Below, piece after piece: positions 49,564 to 64,000 of a stretch of 64,000 bases of DNA; within the stretch, counting starts at the first letter, position 1; each line of letters starts with the position of its first letter. Source of the stretch: Primula veris (taxonomy: Eukaryota; Streptophyta; Magnoliopsida; Ericales; Primulaceae); NCBI GenBank assembly GCA_963682055.1, contig OY821744.1:4938835-5002834 (forward strand), written 5' to 3'. The position numbers and the translations under genes were made by a program. The notes beneath the pieces were generated by a model, which ran no database searches, had not been told where the DNA came from, and saw nothing but the letters and a program-made list of their open reading frames with translations.

Positions 49564-51216
49564 TGGTTATGACTCCATTCGGTCGGAAGTGGAAATAAAG
49601 ATTTTTTATTAGGATACATTTTACAATATTTTTTAAATTGAGTTTATTGATTGAAATTTTTTTAAATTACAGTCGTTCGGTCCAATAAAAAAAAGTTTAA
49701 AAAATAAATTATAATCTATACGGTAAATATATTAAAATATAAAAAAGAGGTTAAAAGTTGTTTTTAAGCTTAAAAAAATATATTATAATCTACACGAAAA
49801 AGATATCAATGTGTAAAAAAAAATAACTTGAAAGTTGTATTTATTGTTTGTTTTAATTATTAAGTAAACAAAAAGATATCAAAAACTTACGAAAATAATA
49901 TCTATTTTTATCACTTGTAAGATGATGTACAATTGAAAATCTTATAACAGTAGTGACCTATGAACAAAAATATTATTGAAATGTGAACTCTCACCAATGA
50001 GCCCTTGGAAAATATGTTTTTTAAATTAAAGAAGTTAAACTATACAAAAATAGAATAAAGAAGTTGAATATTTGTTGGATTTTTGATACAGTTTTTTTAT
50101 ATCTGATTTCCAACAAGATAATATGTTGTCGGACAGACCCTATGTTTAACCTGATTCCAGCGGGAGTGGTCGGTGGTTACTGGATTTCCATTATCACTAG
50201 ACGAAGTGACTCGATCAATATCTCCAATTCCATGAATGAAGTCCCAAATGAGTCGTGGTTATCAAAACAGGTCTTTTTAATGCAAGCAAACTAACACATC
50301 ATACGAATTTCCAAAAAAAAAAACTAACACATCATACTTTATACTAAATAGACAAATTGATAAGCAAAACAAAACCAATATACGTACTCAAATCCAAACT
50401 AGATTGATTACGAAATAGTATCTTCATGTTTGTTCATCCTTCTTTGGAATGAATTTCATGAAAAATAAAGTCATTTTAGTACAGTTTTACACCAAACCAC
50501 ACGAAAATATCACATCAGGTCAAACATAAATACTGTATGTTGGTGCTTATAAAAATCTTAAAAATGCAAAACATTACTCCCTTCGTTACTATTTAATTGT
50601 CCATTCTGAAACTACGTGCAATTTTGACCGGTCAAGAACTTATATCAAAATTGTTAGAATGAAAATTTTCAAAAGTTGATCATATAGTTCAAATGTTAAA
50701 TTTTATAATTACATTTAAAAAAAAATTATTACAATAATTTTAATACAAGTTAAACCGATTAAAATTGCACGTAGTTTCGTAATGCAAGTGGGAGTATTCT
50801 TATTCAAAAAAGATGTGCGTTAAGTACAGCCTCTTCATTTACGATTTCACCAACAGTCAGTCGCATATCACAACATATATTCTTTAAGAACTTCATGTTA
50901 TAGCGTTAAAATCCTGAAATAGTGGTGAATCGTGACACTGAATTTTATGAAGAAAAAACGTCCTATTTCCTAGAAATAATTGCTTGAAGAACATTATTAC
51001 ACACCAAATTACCAATCAAAACAAGGATAATCATTTCTTCAAACATGAAATAGCGGTGACAACACAATTTAAGAAAAAGAAAACACCATTTTCCAGAAGT
51101 ATCAGCATAAGAAACTGTTTTACACCAACCAAAACAGAGAGATTCAAGTCTGCTCAAATCCAAAATAAGCTGTTTAAAACAAGTCTTTCCAAAAACTAAC
51201 ATTAAATAAGAAAAAA
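49564..51216. other. Intergenic between RPS30 and RPL31
   Basis: No gene seen. It holds a repeat fragment at about 49840-49950 shared with 10050-10160, a Stowaway MITE (50577-50794) and the RPL31 3' UTR side. Confidence 0.5.
50577..50794. mobile_element. Stowaway (Tc1/mariner) MITE, 218 bp
   Basis: Ends CTCCCTTCGTTAC.. and ..AAGTGGGAG, flanked by TA on both sides (50575-50576 and 50795-50796). The subterminal inverted repeat ACGTGCAATTTT / AAAATTGCACGTAG fits the family. Non-coding. Confidence 0.85.
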
Positions 51217-54200
51217 TCATTCCTCTTCTTCAATGACCTTGGTACCCAATCCTTTAAGCCCTTCTTCTGGGATTTCAGCAACAGTGACAAGAGAATAGAG
51301 TTCTTCTTTAGCATCTTCGTCATCATTTCTTTTACGAGCAATACGAACTCTGATACGTCTTGGGACACTTCGTATTCCTCTGCTCCAAACATGCTTGTTC
51401 AGCTTCACGTCTACTCTAACATCCTTGGTTCCCATGGCTTTCTCTGCAAATTTCCTAATCTCCTTTATAGCTTTGGGAGCCTTCTTCTTGAAAGTACTGT
51501 TAAATTAAAACAACGATATATTCTCAGTCTGCCAGATTTAAAACAAACCACTTTATACTACTGTGCTACAGTAATATGATACTGGGATAGTCAGTGAAAA
51601 CGTTTCAATATAAAGCATTATATATCTCAAAGGGATGGTGAAAACAATATATACACAGGTATTTTATTTTATTTTAAGATTAAAAAATGATGAAATGTCA
51701 ATAAAAAATGTATAACTCATGGCCAATCCCAAAGAGTAAAAGCAGGAACCCTGCTCTCCAAGGCAATAGGATATGAGGTCGCACACGTGTCGACACGGGA
51801 GTCTCCGAGTAATAGGTGACTCTACCGCTTTTTTATCAAAACGCGGTTTTTTTTACGACAATTTTCTTTTGCTTGGAATTTACGAACACATTTTTCAGTT
51901 CGCCCCAGTAGCAAACCGTCGAGACAAATCAAAAAACAGGTAACAAAGCAATAAGGAGATGCGAAAACATATATATGAATGTATAAATAGATAGAGAGAG
52001 AAATAAAGGGTTGTCGGGGGCGGCTGTTAAACCCTAACCAAACATTTGGGTTTGAATTATACGACATGCACTTTTCTCAGGTAGAATCGTCTAAAAGGAG
52101 AGACTGGAAACTTTCTTGTAATAGAACAAAATTATTACTTCTACTGGGATAGTTTAGAGGTTTGCGTAGCACTACAATTTTCCACCAAGGTGTCTCCCTA
52201 ATGCATAGGGGCCTAGTCGGCTAGTCCTCACCTAGGCACCTTAATCAACAGCCTAGACGGCCTTTTGAAACAGCGACTTAGAAACAGAATAATTGAAATG
52301 AATGAAACAAGCACGTTGACATGGAGAAAACAAGGTATAAAAAATGCTGAGTCATAAAACCCATACCTGAAGCATTACGTTAATCACACACCATGAAAAA
52401 GGCACAAAAATACAAGTACGCTTCTCAAAAGATAGGATATAATTTCAAAATGACAAGATATACTAACAACTAGATTGTTGGAAGAAAAACCTTGTTCAAA
52501 TGAAGTGAAGAAACTGGCAATTTAGCAACAGCAAACCGTTTGCAATCCAATTAGAACAAACCACTTTAATTTATAGTGTACCACGATAATATGAGACTGG
52601 AATAGTCGTTTGTGAAAACGTTTCAATATAAAGCATATGATATATCTCCAAGGCATGGTGATATATACACAGATGGATTGATTTTTAAAGATTAAAATGA
52701 TTAAATGTCGATAAAAAATGTATAACTCATGGCCAATCCCAAAGAGTAAAGGCAGGAACCCTGCTCTCCAAGGCAATAGGATATGAGGTCGCACACGTGT
52801 TGGCACAGGAGTCTCCGAGTAACAGGTGACTCTACCGCTTATTTAGCAAAACACGGTTTTATTTACGACAATTTTCTTTTGCTTGGAATCTACGAACACA
52901 TTTTTCAGTTCGCTCCAGTAGCAAACCGTCGAGACAGACTAAAAATGTTATTAAAAAAAATAGGTAACAAAAGCAATAAGGAGATGAAAAAACATTTATG
53001 TGTATATGTATAAATAGAGAGAGAGAGAGAGAAAGGGTTATATGAGACAGCTGTTAAACCTAACAAAACATTTGTGTTCAAAATATATACACAGATCTTT
53101 CAACGATGATATGAAATGCACTTTCCTCAGGAAGGATCGTCTAATAGGAGAGACTGGAAACTTTCTTGAAACAGAAAAAAAAATGAACTTCTATCAGGAT
53201 AATTTAGACGTTGGTGTAGCCGATACTTGTCACACCTAGGTCTGCCTAATGCCTAGGTGCCTAATCCATGCCTAGGGGGTCTTTTGAAACAGCCGACTTA
53301 GAAACAGAATAACTGAAATGAATGAAACAAGTACGTTGACAGGGAGGAAACAAGGTATTAAAAAATGCCGTGTCATAAAACCTCAACCTGAAGCTTCTGG
53401 TAATCACACCATGAGAAAGGAACAAAAATACGCGTACGCTACTTAAAAGATAAGATATATGTTCAAAATGACGAAAAATATATTAACAACTAGCTTGTTG
53501 GTGGAAGAAAAACCTTGTTCAAATGAAGTGAAGAAACTGGCGATTAGCAACAGCATACTGTTATGCAATCTAACTCCAACACCCTTATCATCTGTTTGCT
53601 TACAGATCGTATAAAAATATAAGACATCCTTAGCTTATATAAAATCTTCTAGCACAATTAGTTTATAATTTCAAGTTTTTCCAGAACCACTAGTAAATTA
53701 TTATAATCTATCAGTAACAGGTATCAATAAAACTACACAAGTAGTTGCACTTGTAATAGTCATAAAGTAGTTGATAATCTGGATGACAACGGTAAGACAA
53801 AAAAAGAGTGTTGTGCATACAATTTGTAGTAATTTACAAATGTAGGAACTAAATCAGGTGAACATAATCAGCACTAAAATGATTATGGTCCAAGTCTCTG
53901 CATATTTAAGTACTTTATGCATGTTCAGAAGTCAAGCCCAACACATTAAAACAATACCACACAGCAAGTCAGTTGGTACTTGGTACAAATTAAAAACTGC
54001 AATTTTGTTAATCTTCGCAAGGGCAGATGAGGATAGGACCATTTGGTGCCTCTACCTCTAGGCCTTAAAACAATATTTTCAATTTTCATGCTCTTTTCAT
54101 AGGGTTACAGAGCATGCAAATACATGTGAAATATAATAATCTGATAAAAAATCCATTAACAACAATCAGACATAAACAAAACATAGAAAGTTTCCAGTCA

Positions 54201-55669
54201 TTTTTACTAATAATATCCGATTCCATTTATTTTTACTAAAAATTGAATATAATCCATGATATAGAATACAATTGGATTCAATTTTGCTGCATTGCGATTT
54301 TTTAATGCAGGTGCATTAATGGATCTCAACCATAGATATAGAATCAAATGGTGGAAAATTTATTTTTATAGCTGCAACCAATTCACTTGATTATTGTCAC
54401 TACATATGGTAGCAAGAAGGTTGTCTAAAAAGTTGTTTGGAGTGCTAATCTCAGCCGGTAATCTCAGTGACTCAATGAAACATAGATTCCAATTTGTCAA
54501 AACATGACTTAAATTAATTACAGTCGGGGTTTGCCCCAGTTAAAGTCTTTAACTTAAAGGTTATATAAGGATATTCCTATAAATATGTAGGACTGAAAAT
54601 GGCTTTTTTTTTGTTCAGATTTGGTGAAAAGGATAGAAATATAATTTGTTTCTTAGGTTAGAGAAGAGAAAGAAAAATTGCACCGAAGAGGGGAAGAGAC
54701 AAATGAGTAAAATATCAAGTGATTTGGTTGTACATTTGATGTTTTCTTTACCACTATTTGATTCTATATCAATGGCTGATATCGATTAACACACGCATTA
54801 AAAAAAATGCAATGCAGCAAAATTGCATCCAATACAATTACCTACCATTATACTTCTAAGCTACATAACGCAGCGTAACCTTCACTACTATTCCACGGTT
54901 GCAAAATACATGTTATTCTGCCGGATTACTATTTTCAAAAATTTCTCTTAAATTCCCTTGGATAATTTATGTTTTGAAAATCTTAATTTTTACTCCCCAC
55001 ATAGATAATAATGCATCAAAATGAAACAAACACACTTAACATACTATAAAAAAAACATATGCATAAATACACTAGTAGATAAATACACTACTAATATACT
55101 ACTACTAGTATATAAAAAGTTCATTAAACATGTAAACAATGTCCATGCAGATTATCGGAAATATCGTAAAAAATTCTCTAAGATAGTTTTTTGTTGTAAA
55201 TTTCAAACTTTACTCCCCACAGGTAAATGCATCAAATTGACATAAACACACTACTATAAAATAAAATATAGCACATAAATAAACATTAACTCACTAGTAG
55301 ATAAAAAGTTCATTAAACATGTAAGCAATGTCCGTGCAGATTATCGGAAATATCGTAAAAAATTCCCTAAGATAGTTTTTTGTTGTAAATTTCAAACTTT
55401 ACTCCCCACATAAACACACTACTATAAATAAAATATAGTACATAAATAAACATTAACTCACTAGTAGATAAAAGTTCATTACACATAACACATGTAATTA
55501 ATGTATATCCAGTGTATATAAACAGATATATATAGATATAGATATAGATACAAATATAAATATAGATATAGAGAGAGAAATACCATCCATGGAGTCGTTT
55601 ATGAAGGTTGATAGTATACTCTCTTGTAACAACCTCTTCTTTTCTTCCTTTATCTGCCTTTTCCACCAT
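51217..55669 (-). CDS. RPL31: 60S ribosomal protein L31
   Basis: A large-subunit protein near the peptide exit tunnel. Exon 1 is 55584-55669 ([23 protein letters not shown]), ending two bases into a Cys codon. Exon 2 is 51217-51496 ([51 protein letters not shown]). The total is 366 nt and 121 aa, the normal length. Sequences directly around the donor continue open into GA/TA repeats, so splicing defines the product. The single intron is 4087 nt and is packed with a 1-kb tandem duplication, a MULE-type MITE and a triplicated 200-bp repeat. There are no lesions. Confidence 0.97.
51544..53572. repeat. ~1.0-kb tandem duplication in the RPL31 intron
   Basis: Copy 1 is about 51544-52556 and copy 2 about 52557-53572. 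They share long blocks in the same order, for example GTGAAAACGTTTCAATATAA, CATGGCCAATCCCAAAGAGT, GAGTCTCCGAGTAA and CAAATGAAGTGAAGAAACTG. They differ by numerous substitutions and small indels, so the duplication is old. Each copy includes an A/G-rich microsatellite near its middle. Confidence 0.85.
54274..54830. mobile_element. Mutator-type MITE, 557 bp, in the RPL31 intron
   Basis: Inverted ends GGATTCAATTTTGCTGCATT and, at the right, AATGCAGCAAAATTGCATCC. The perfect 9-bp target duplication AATACAATT lies at 54265-54273 and 54831-54839. Arms of about 90 bp also share GATATAGAATCAAAT. Non-coding. Confidence 0.85.
54992..55500. repeat. Triplicated ~190-210 bp unit in the RPL31 intron
   Basis: ACTCCCCACA begins units at about 54992, 55211 and 55401. 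The first two share AAAGTTCATTAAACATGTAA, ATTATCGGAAATATCGTAAA and GATAGTTTTTTGTTGTAAAT. The third is truncated near 55500, next to exon 1. Confidence 0.85.
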
Positions 55670-55815
55670 TTTCGCTTTTTACAACAAAAATTAACAATCA
55701 ATTATTAAATAAAAAACAGATATAATATATATATATATATACTAACTATATGTATATAGAGAGAGAGATATACCTTTGGTTTGCTGAATAGAGGTGGAGA
55801 GAGAAGTATTATGGA

Positions 55816-55919
55816 ACCCTAATTTCTTTATTTATATTAGTGTTATAATGAAATGTTATGTAAATATTTATTGGGCTTTGTTTTTTAGCCTGACTAATGT
55901 TTCATTTTAGACCGGCCCA
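55816..55919 (-). promoter_or_regulatory. RPL31 promoter: site II motifs and a telo-box-like element
   Basis: TGGGCT at 55872-55877 and GGCCCA at 55914-55919 are site II words. GAACCCTAA at about 55816 is a telo-box-like word. The combination mirrors the RPS30 promoter and is typical of plant ribosomal-protein genes. Confidence 0.55.
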
Positions 55920-57640
55920 ATTTCAATAAGTGTAAATATGATTCTCTTTTCTTTTTTTTTTAGGTTTTTTTGTTTTTTTTAGCTTTGATTAAATTTTTTT
56001 GTTTTGTTCGGTCAATCAATTGAATGATATAAAATTTCATTTTTAAAAATAAATATTCAATTATTGTTATTTTTTAAATTTTGATTAATAATTAAATTTA
56101 TGGTAGTATCCATTAGAGTTTTATATTTGTATTTGAGTTTTTATTGTGTTGTAAAATTTGTTTTTAATTTATTAAATCATAATTTGTCGAATATATAATA
56201 AAAATTAAAAAATTAAATTAGTTATTGAAAATGTATCATCTAAGCCTTCATTTTTTTTAATCTAATGCTTGTAAAGGTGACTCGACATTGTACAGTCTAA
56301 CTCAATAACCGCACAAAATGGGGACCCAAAAATTACATATGAGCACATTTTTTTATGAGTTTATGTGTGTGATTGGATAATGAGATATAAAATATGAATA
56401 AAGTTGATCTAGATTTGAATCTCGGACTCATCTAAGATGTCCCCATCTGTCAGGTTGTCAACACCGGTAAGTAGTGAGTTTGGTGATCGGCGATTTGAAC
56501 GGGACTATGGAAACCGATGATATGTGATGCTGGTTGGACTATAGCAAGATAGGACTTTTTGACAACCTGTCTTTTATAGAATGTTCACGAATTATAGGTT
56601 TTTGTCTTGAAGTGAGAAAAATATGTTAAGTGGTGATCATCCGGGATAACTACACCTCCCGTAACTTAAAAAAATGATAATTTCCAATTTTATCATATAC
56701 TTTTTTAAAAAGTTGCTTAAAACGATAATTTGGCACACTGTAAATTTATTTTTTCACTCAGAAATAGTTTTATAGAAATCGCACACTCATTTATGGTTCA
56801 TGGCTTTGCCACTGGTTGAGAACATAGACAATGGTAAAACATAGAGGAATTGAAGGATTGAGATGGATGACAAAGTTTTGGGTTGCTAGGCGACGACATA
56901 CGGGATAGGGAGGAAATGTTGAAAGACATAAAATTCAAATAAAATGGACATGAAACAACAGAAACAAGAAACAAACGATTTAGAATCGAGTTTGAAGTGG
57001 ACAAAACCATATATAAACAAAATTGTCAATCTCTAATATGACTCTTCTCTTACCGTCCTATTACACTAGAATATTCAATCAAATGATGACACAATAAAGG
57101 CCCATAGAAAGATGGGTCCATGATTTTTTTTTAATTTGTACAAATAAATCCTTATTAGCGACTATATGGGTGAAGCAAAGGAGTTTAAGTAATTAAAATA
57201 GGGGGTGTCAAATGATTAATTTTAACAAAATATAGTAAAATTGCATGTCAATAGACTACTAATGGTGTGCACTTAGCTTGTACCCACTAGGGTGTGTATC
57301 GACTTAATTGGACCGGAATTATTATTTTTACATTGGTTGCGGTCTGGTGTGACGATGGTAGCTAGTCATGTGGCCGCATATGTGGTATTTACCTAATCCG
57401 TTGGTGTTGATGTGTATTAGTCTATTTAGTTGAAAATTTGAAAAGATTTTCCATTAAATTACCTACCTCGATAAAAATATACTCATATTGCTTTCTCTGT
57501 CATTTCCTATGAAATCATCTTAGATGCTAAAAAAACATCATAACATCGAATGCATTACACTTACAATTACCAAACGTATATAATACAATACATATTGTTC
57601 GCATTGAATATTTGATTGTTTCATGCTTAAACGGAGTTAC
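55920..57640. other. Intergenic between RPL31 and the methyltransferase gene
   Basis: AT-rich with no gene supported. The minus-strand frame near 56798-57010 has no recognisable feature. No clear mobile element was identified. Confidence 0.4.
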
Positions 57641-57739
57641 AACCAATAGTCACACACACATTTTTAAACGGAGAAATTAATACATGCGCATACATGTGCA
57701 TATAACCAATAGTCACACACACATTTTTAAACGGAGAAA

Positions 57740-57756
<17 letters not shown>
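57641..57756. repeat. Exact 53-bp direct repeat covering the methyltransferase stop
   Basis: 57641-57693 and 57704-57756 are identical (AACCAATAGTCACACACACA...TTAATACATGCGCATAC) and separated by 10 bp. The second copy contains the last codons and the TAA of the methyltransferase gene, so the first is a downstream duplicate of the gene's end. Confidence 0.95.
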
Positions 57757-60634
<2,878 letters not shown>

Positions 60635-60950
60635 TGCACCTTTTAACTGCCATAAACAAATAGAGGGGATTGTTTGAGGCGAAAAGCAGCTTATTATTCT
60701 GAAGGGGCATACAACTATAATTGACAAGTTTGTGAATTAGATTAAAATACAAGTTGATTAGTATGTATGGTATGCCCTTTCAGAAAGGAAGTCATGACTC
60801 GTTTGCGTCCTATGGGAAGTACCACAGTGACAAGTACGCCTTGTTGTAACTTGTAACTATACGTTTACCCGCTATGAACATAATGCTTTTACGAAGAAGA
60901 AAAATTTCACATTATATGGTGTGTAATTCTCGAAGATCCCAACTAGAAAT
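60635..60950. other. Methyltransferase promoter, truncated by a retrotransposon
   Basis: Only about 316 bp separate the start codon at 60634 from the Tork-type LTR at 60951. No convincing TATA box was picked out. Confidence 0.4.
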
Positions 60951-61490
60951 TGTTGTGACGGATCGTTATCCGAGACTTTAATATGGCAATATGATATGAG
61001 AAATAAACAACCGACGGATACAAAATAGTAAATATAGCAAGGCACTGGACACAATGATATACGTTGTTCGGCTATGCCTACTCCACGGCGAAAACACGGA
61101 GAATATTTCATTATATATAAGAGGTTACAATGTGGAGACACTCAATGATTACTTGTACAATACTAGTACATAAGTATTGTATCCAAGTAATTATAACTCA
61201 CACCACTCTATATATTTCCTTACACCACTCATACACGCAACTGCGGCTTCTGTTACTACTTTGTTACTGGGATATTCTCACTGATCATTTCTCTCAAAAC
61301 ACTTCTCTTTTATAGTTTCGTTCGGATGGGATGGGATGCCTTTAGAAGTCACTAACATTGCCCATTTACAGGCAAATGTCCTTCCATGTGAATACAAGAA
61401 AAAAGACAAGTCCAAAAAGGAATAGTAGGGCTTCTCCCTTTTACTTTGAAAACTAAATCCCACACATGGGAATTGACAATACTGCCAACA
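60951..61490 (-). repeat. 3' LTR of a Tork-type Copia element
   Basis: On the minus strand it begins TGTTGGCAGTATTG and ends GTCACAACA, so the ends pair as TGTTG/CAACA; length 540 bp. It is preceded by a polypurine tract (GGGGGAGATT, on the plus strand AATCTCCCCC at 61491-61500). The partner LTR is beyond the window. Confidence 0.8.
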
Positions 61491-61563
61491 AATCTCCCCC
61501 TAAACCCATGTGTACACGGACGTGAAACTTCTCTTGTCCGATTTCACGATGCCCCTAAGGGCC

Positions 61564-64000
61564 TCAGATACTTTGTACGCCAATCAAGTCCAAGCAATGC
61601 TTGAACTTAGATATATGAACTAGTTTCGTTAGCATATATGCTGGATTATCTGTTGTACCAATCTTCAAAATCTTTATCCGTCCATCAAATACAATATCTC
61701 GGATAAAATGATATCGAACATCGATGTGTTTGGTTCACTCATGATACATTTGATTTTTTGTCAAATGTATAGCACTTTGGCTATCACAATGAACAACAAT
61801 GGGGTCATGTTGTTACCCCAACTCACCGAGTAACCCTTGTAACTAAACAGCTTCTTTTATTGCTTCAGTTATAGCCATATATTTTGCTTCTGTAGTTGAC
61901 AAGGCTACAATAGATTGTAATGTCTCCTTCCAACTAATTGCAGATCCTGAGAAAGTGAAAACGTAACCCGTAAGAGATCTTCTTTTATCAAGATCGCCAG
62001 CATAATCTGAATCGACAAATCCAGTAGCATTGTGATGAACATCACCACCTCGATCAAACACCAAGCCTTCACCCATGGTTCCCCTCAAGTATCTAAATAT
62101 CCATTTCACGGCCTACCAGTGAACTTTACCAGGACTGCCCATATACCTACTCACAACACTAACTGCTTGTGAGATATCCGGATGAGTGCATACCATCACG
62201 TACATAAGACTTCCAACTGCATTTGCATATGGAACAAGAGACATCTCTTTTGCTTCATTTTCATCCTTAGGTGATAAGTCTGCTGAAAGCTTAAAATGAG
62301 CCCAATATCTTTTTTGCTTCACCCAAATCTTTCATTTCAAATTCATCACTAAGTTCAGTCATCAATTTATCAATCTCAACTTTATCACGTGCAACAATGA
62401 GCATGTCGTCGACGTATAATAACAAATATACACGAGAGCTATCATCGAGCTTCCGGAGATAGACACAACTATCATGGTTACTCATAGAGTATCCACTTCC
62501 GATCGTGAATGTGTCAAATTGCTTGTACCATTGTTTGTGAGATTGTTTCAATCCATACAATGATTTTCTCAACAAACAAACTCGGTCTTCTTTCCCAGTA
62601 ACAACGAATCCTTCTGGTGATGCATGTAAATCTGTTCCTCAAGTTTGCCATGAAGGAATGCTATTTTGACAGCCATTTGTTCGAGGTCCAAGTCAAAAGA
62701 AGCAACCATATCAAGTAGAACACGAATAGAGCTATGTTTCACGACTGGTGAAAACACTTCATTAAAGTCAACACCTTCTCTCTGACTATAATCCTTAGCA
62801 ACCAACCGTACTTTATACCTTGCATCATCAACACCAGATATCCCTTCTTTCTTTTTGAAGACCCATTTGCAACCAACAATCTTGTTCCCTTTTGGTTGTC
62901 AAGCTCTCAAGTTTTATTCTTATGAAAAAACTCGATCTCTTCATTCATCGCAATAGTCCACTGAGCCGACTCGTTACTTGCGACAACTTTTCTATGAGTC
63001 ACAGGTTCTTCAGACTCGATCGTTTCCGCCATATTCAGTGCATAGGAAACAAAATCAGAAAAACCGTATCTTAAAGGTGGATTAGTCACCCTTTTCTGTT
63101 TTCCAGTAGTAATATTATACTCTTGTATGTGTGGCGCATTCTCAGTTTCTTTTTCCTGCACTTCTTCTATAACTGGTTGATCGTTTCGACCATCATGTGG
63201 TTTATCTTCAAACCCTAGCATCTCCCCTTCATCAATTTTCTCGTTTTGATGAATACCCTCCTTTCTTGGACGTAACATGCTTGATTCATCAAAGGTAACA
63301 TCTCTGCTTATGAGAAACTTAGGTGATTTTGAATTAGGATACCATAACCGGTAACCCTTCACCCCAAAAGGATATCTCCAAGAATATGCACTTCTTAGCT
63401 CGAGGCTCGAGTTTTCCTTCGTTGACGTGTGCATAAGCTGGACAACCAAAAATTCTCAACTTCGAATAATCAGTAGGATTACCCAACCATACTTCATCAT
63501 GAGTCTTACAGTCGATAGCTGTTGACGGGGACCGATTCACTAGGTAACATGCCATGGAAATTGCTTCAGCCCAAATTTTTTTCTTCAAATCAACATTAGA
63601 GAGCATACATCAAGCTCTCTCTAAAAGCGTTCGGTTCATTCGTTCTACTATGCCATTTTGCTGGGGAGTTTTTCTGACTGTGCGATGCCTCACAATCTCT
63701 TCATTGGCACAAAACTCATTGAACTCTCCTGAACAAAATTCAAGGCCATTATCAGTTCGGAGACGCTTGATCTTTTTCTCGGTTTGTTTTTCAATCATGG
63801 TCTTCCATTGCTTAAACTTGAGAAACGCTTCATCCTTTGCCTTGAGAAAATAGATCCAAATCTTTCTTGAATAGTCGTCAATAAAGGTTAAAAAATATCT
63901 TGATCCACCTTTCGATGTAACACGTGTTGGACCCCACAAATCAGAGTGTATATAATTAACAGTACATCTGGTTCTGTGGATAGCTTTGTTGAACTTGACC
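61564..64000 (-). pseudogene. Broken Copia pol (integrase, RT, RNase H)
   Basis: Order on the minus strand: integrase core 63610-63939 with D of FIDDYS, D of RTDNG and E of GIVERMNRT; integrase tail to about 62907; RT from about 62805 to 62113 with YVDDMLIVA; RNase H 62109-61564 with DSDYAGD and STTEAKYMA. Frames change near 63610, 63334-63449, 62569-62575 and 62291-62322. TAG stops occur at 62113-62115 (HW*AVKW) and 61843-61845 (EAV*LQG), and another lies before TKHIDVRYHF. It cannot encode an intact polyprotein. Confidence 0.88.

Larger units (their letters stand above)
60951..64000 (-). mobile_element. Decayed Tork/TNT1-like Copia retrotransposon, cut by the window edge
   Basis: Reads right to left as integrase, reverse transcriptase, RNase H, polypurine tract and 3' LTR, the Copia order. 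The wording of motifs (YFLTFIDDYSRKIWIYFLK, RLRTDNGLEFCSGEF, YVDDMLIVA) is of the Tork/TNT1 type. The gag, protease and 5' LTR are outside. Confidence 0.9.

Overview
This is plant nuclear DNA: AT-rich, with multi-exon genes whose introns follow GT..AG, plant-type retrotransposons (a Sirevirus-lineage Copia element and a decayed Tork-type Copia), MITEs and several ribosomal, mitochondrial and meiotic genes. Protein similarity recalled from memory points to a eudicot, probably an asterid of the Asteraceae; that placement is inference. No bacterial-type operon, CRISPR array, tRNA or rRNA gene was seen.

Layout. 1-2025: repeats (Helitron-like copy, large inverted-repeat MITE). 2026-8681 (-): mitochondrial processing peptidase alpha subunit in 12 exons, with a disturbed presequence exon and a partial duplicate of exon 2 inside intron 1. 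8750-12195: intergenic, with a 548-bp solo LTR. 12243-24786 (+): NUDT8-like Nudix hydrolase in 9 intact exons, split by a complete 10.2-kb Sirevirus (13419-23647) sitting in intron 4, 17 bp after the 5' splice site. 24787-28680: gene desert. 29987-32249 (+): MND1 pseudogene. 34233-39869 (-): VPS32/SNF7 ESCRT-III subunit, 6 exons, with a nested 839-bp tandem duplication in intron 2. 40104-43606: intergenic, including a three-element nest of transposons. 43607-44091 (+): small unknown two-exon protein. 45899-49350 (-): ribosomal protein S30, with a degenerate repeat array in its 3.3-kb intron. 51217-55669 (-): ribosomal protein L31, with a ~1-kb tandem duplication in its 4.1-kb intron. 57740-60634 (-): caffeoyl-CoA O-methyltransferase-like gene, 5 exons. 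60951-64000 (-): decayed Tork-type Copia running off the window, its 3' LTR about 320 bp upstream of the methyltransferase start.

The genes are independent housekeeping and metabolic loci, not a pathway cluster. The most interesting object is the young Sirevirus. Its two 1261-bp LTRs look identical, its polyprotein is open, and it carries an extra 430-codon ORF in the env-like position. A short palindromic motif (GTTGCAAC and one- or two-base variants, often 12 bp apart) recurs in its LTRs, inside gag, between integrase and reverse transcriptase, after pol and directly before the second ORF. An older solo LTR of the same family, 1 kb upstream of the host gene, carries the motif too.
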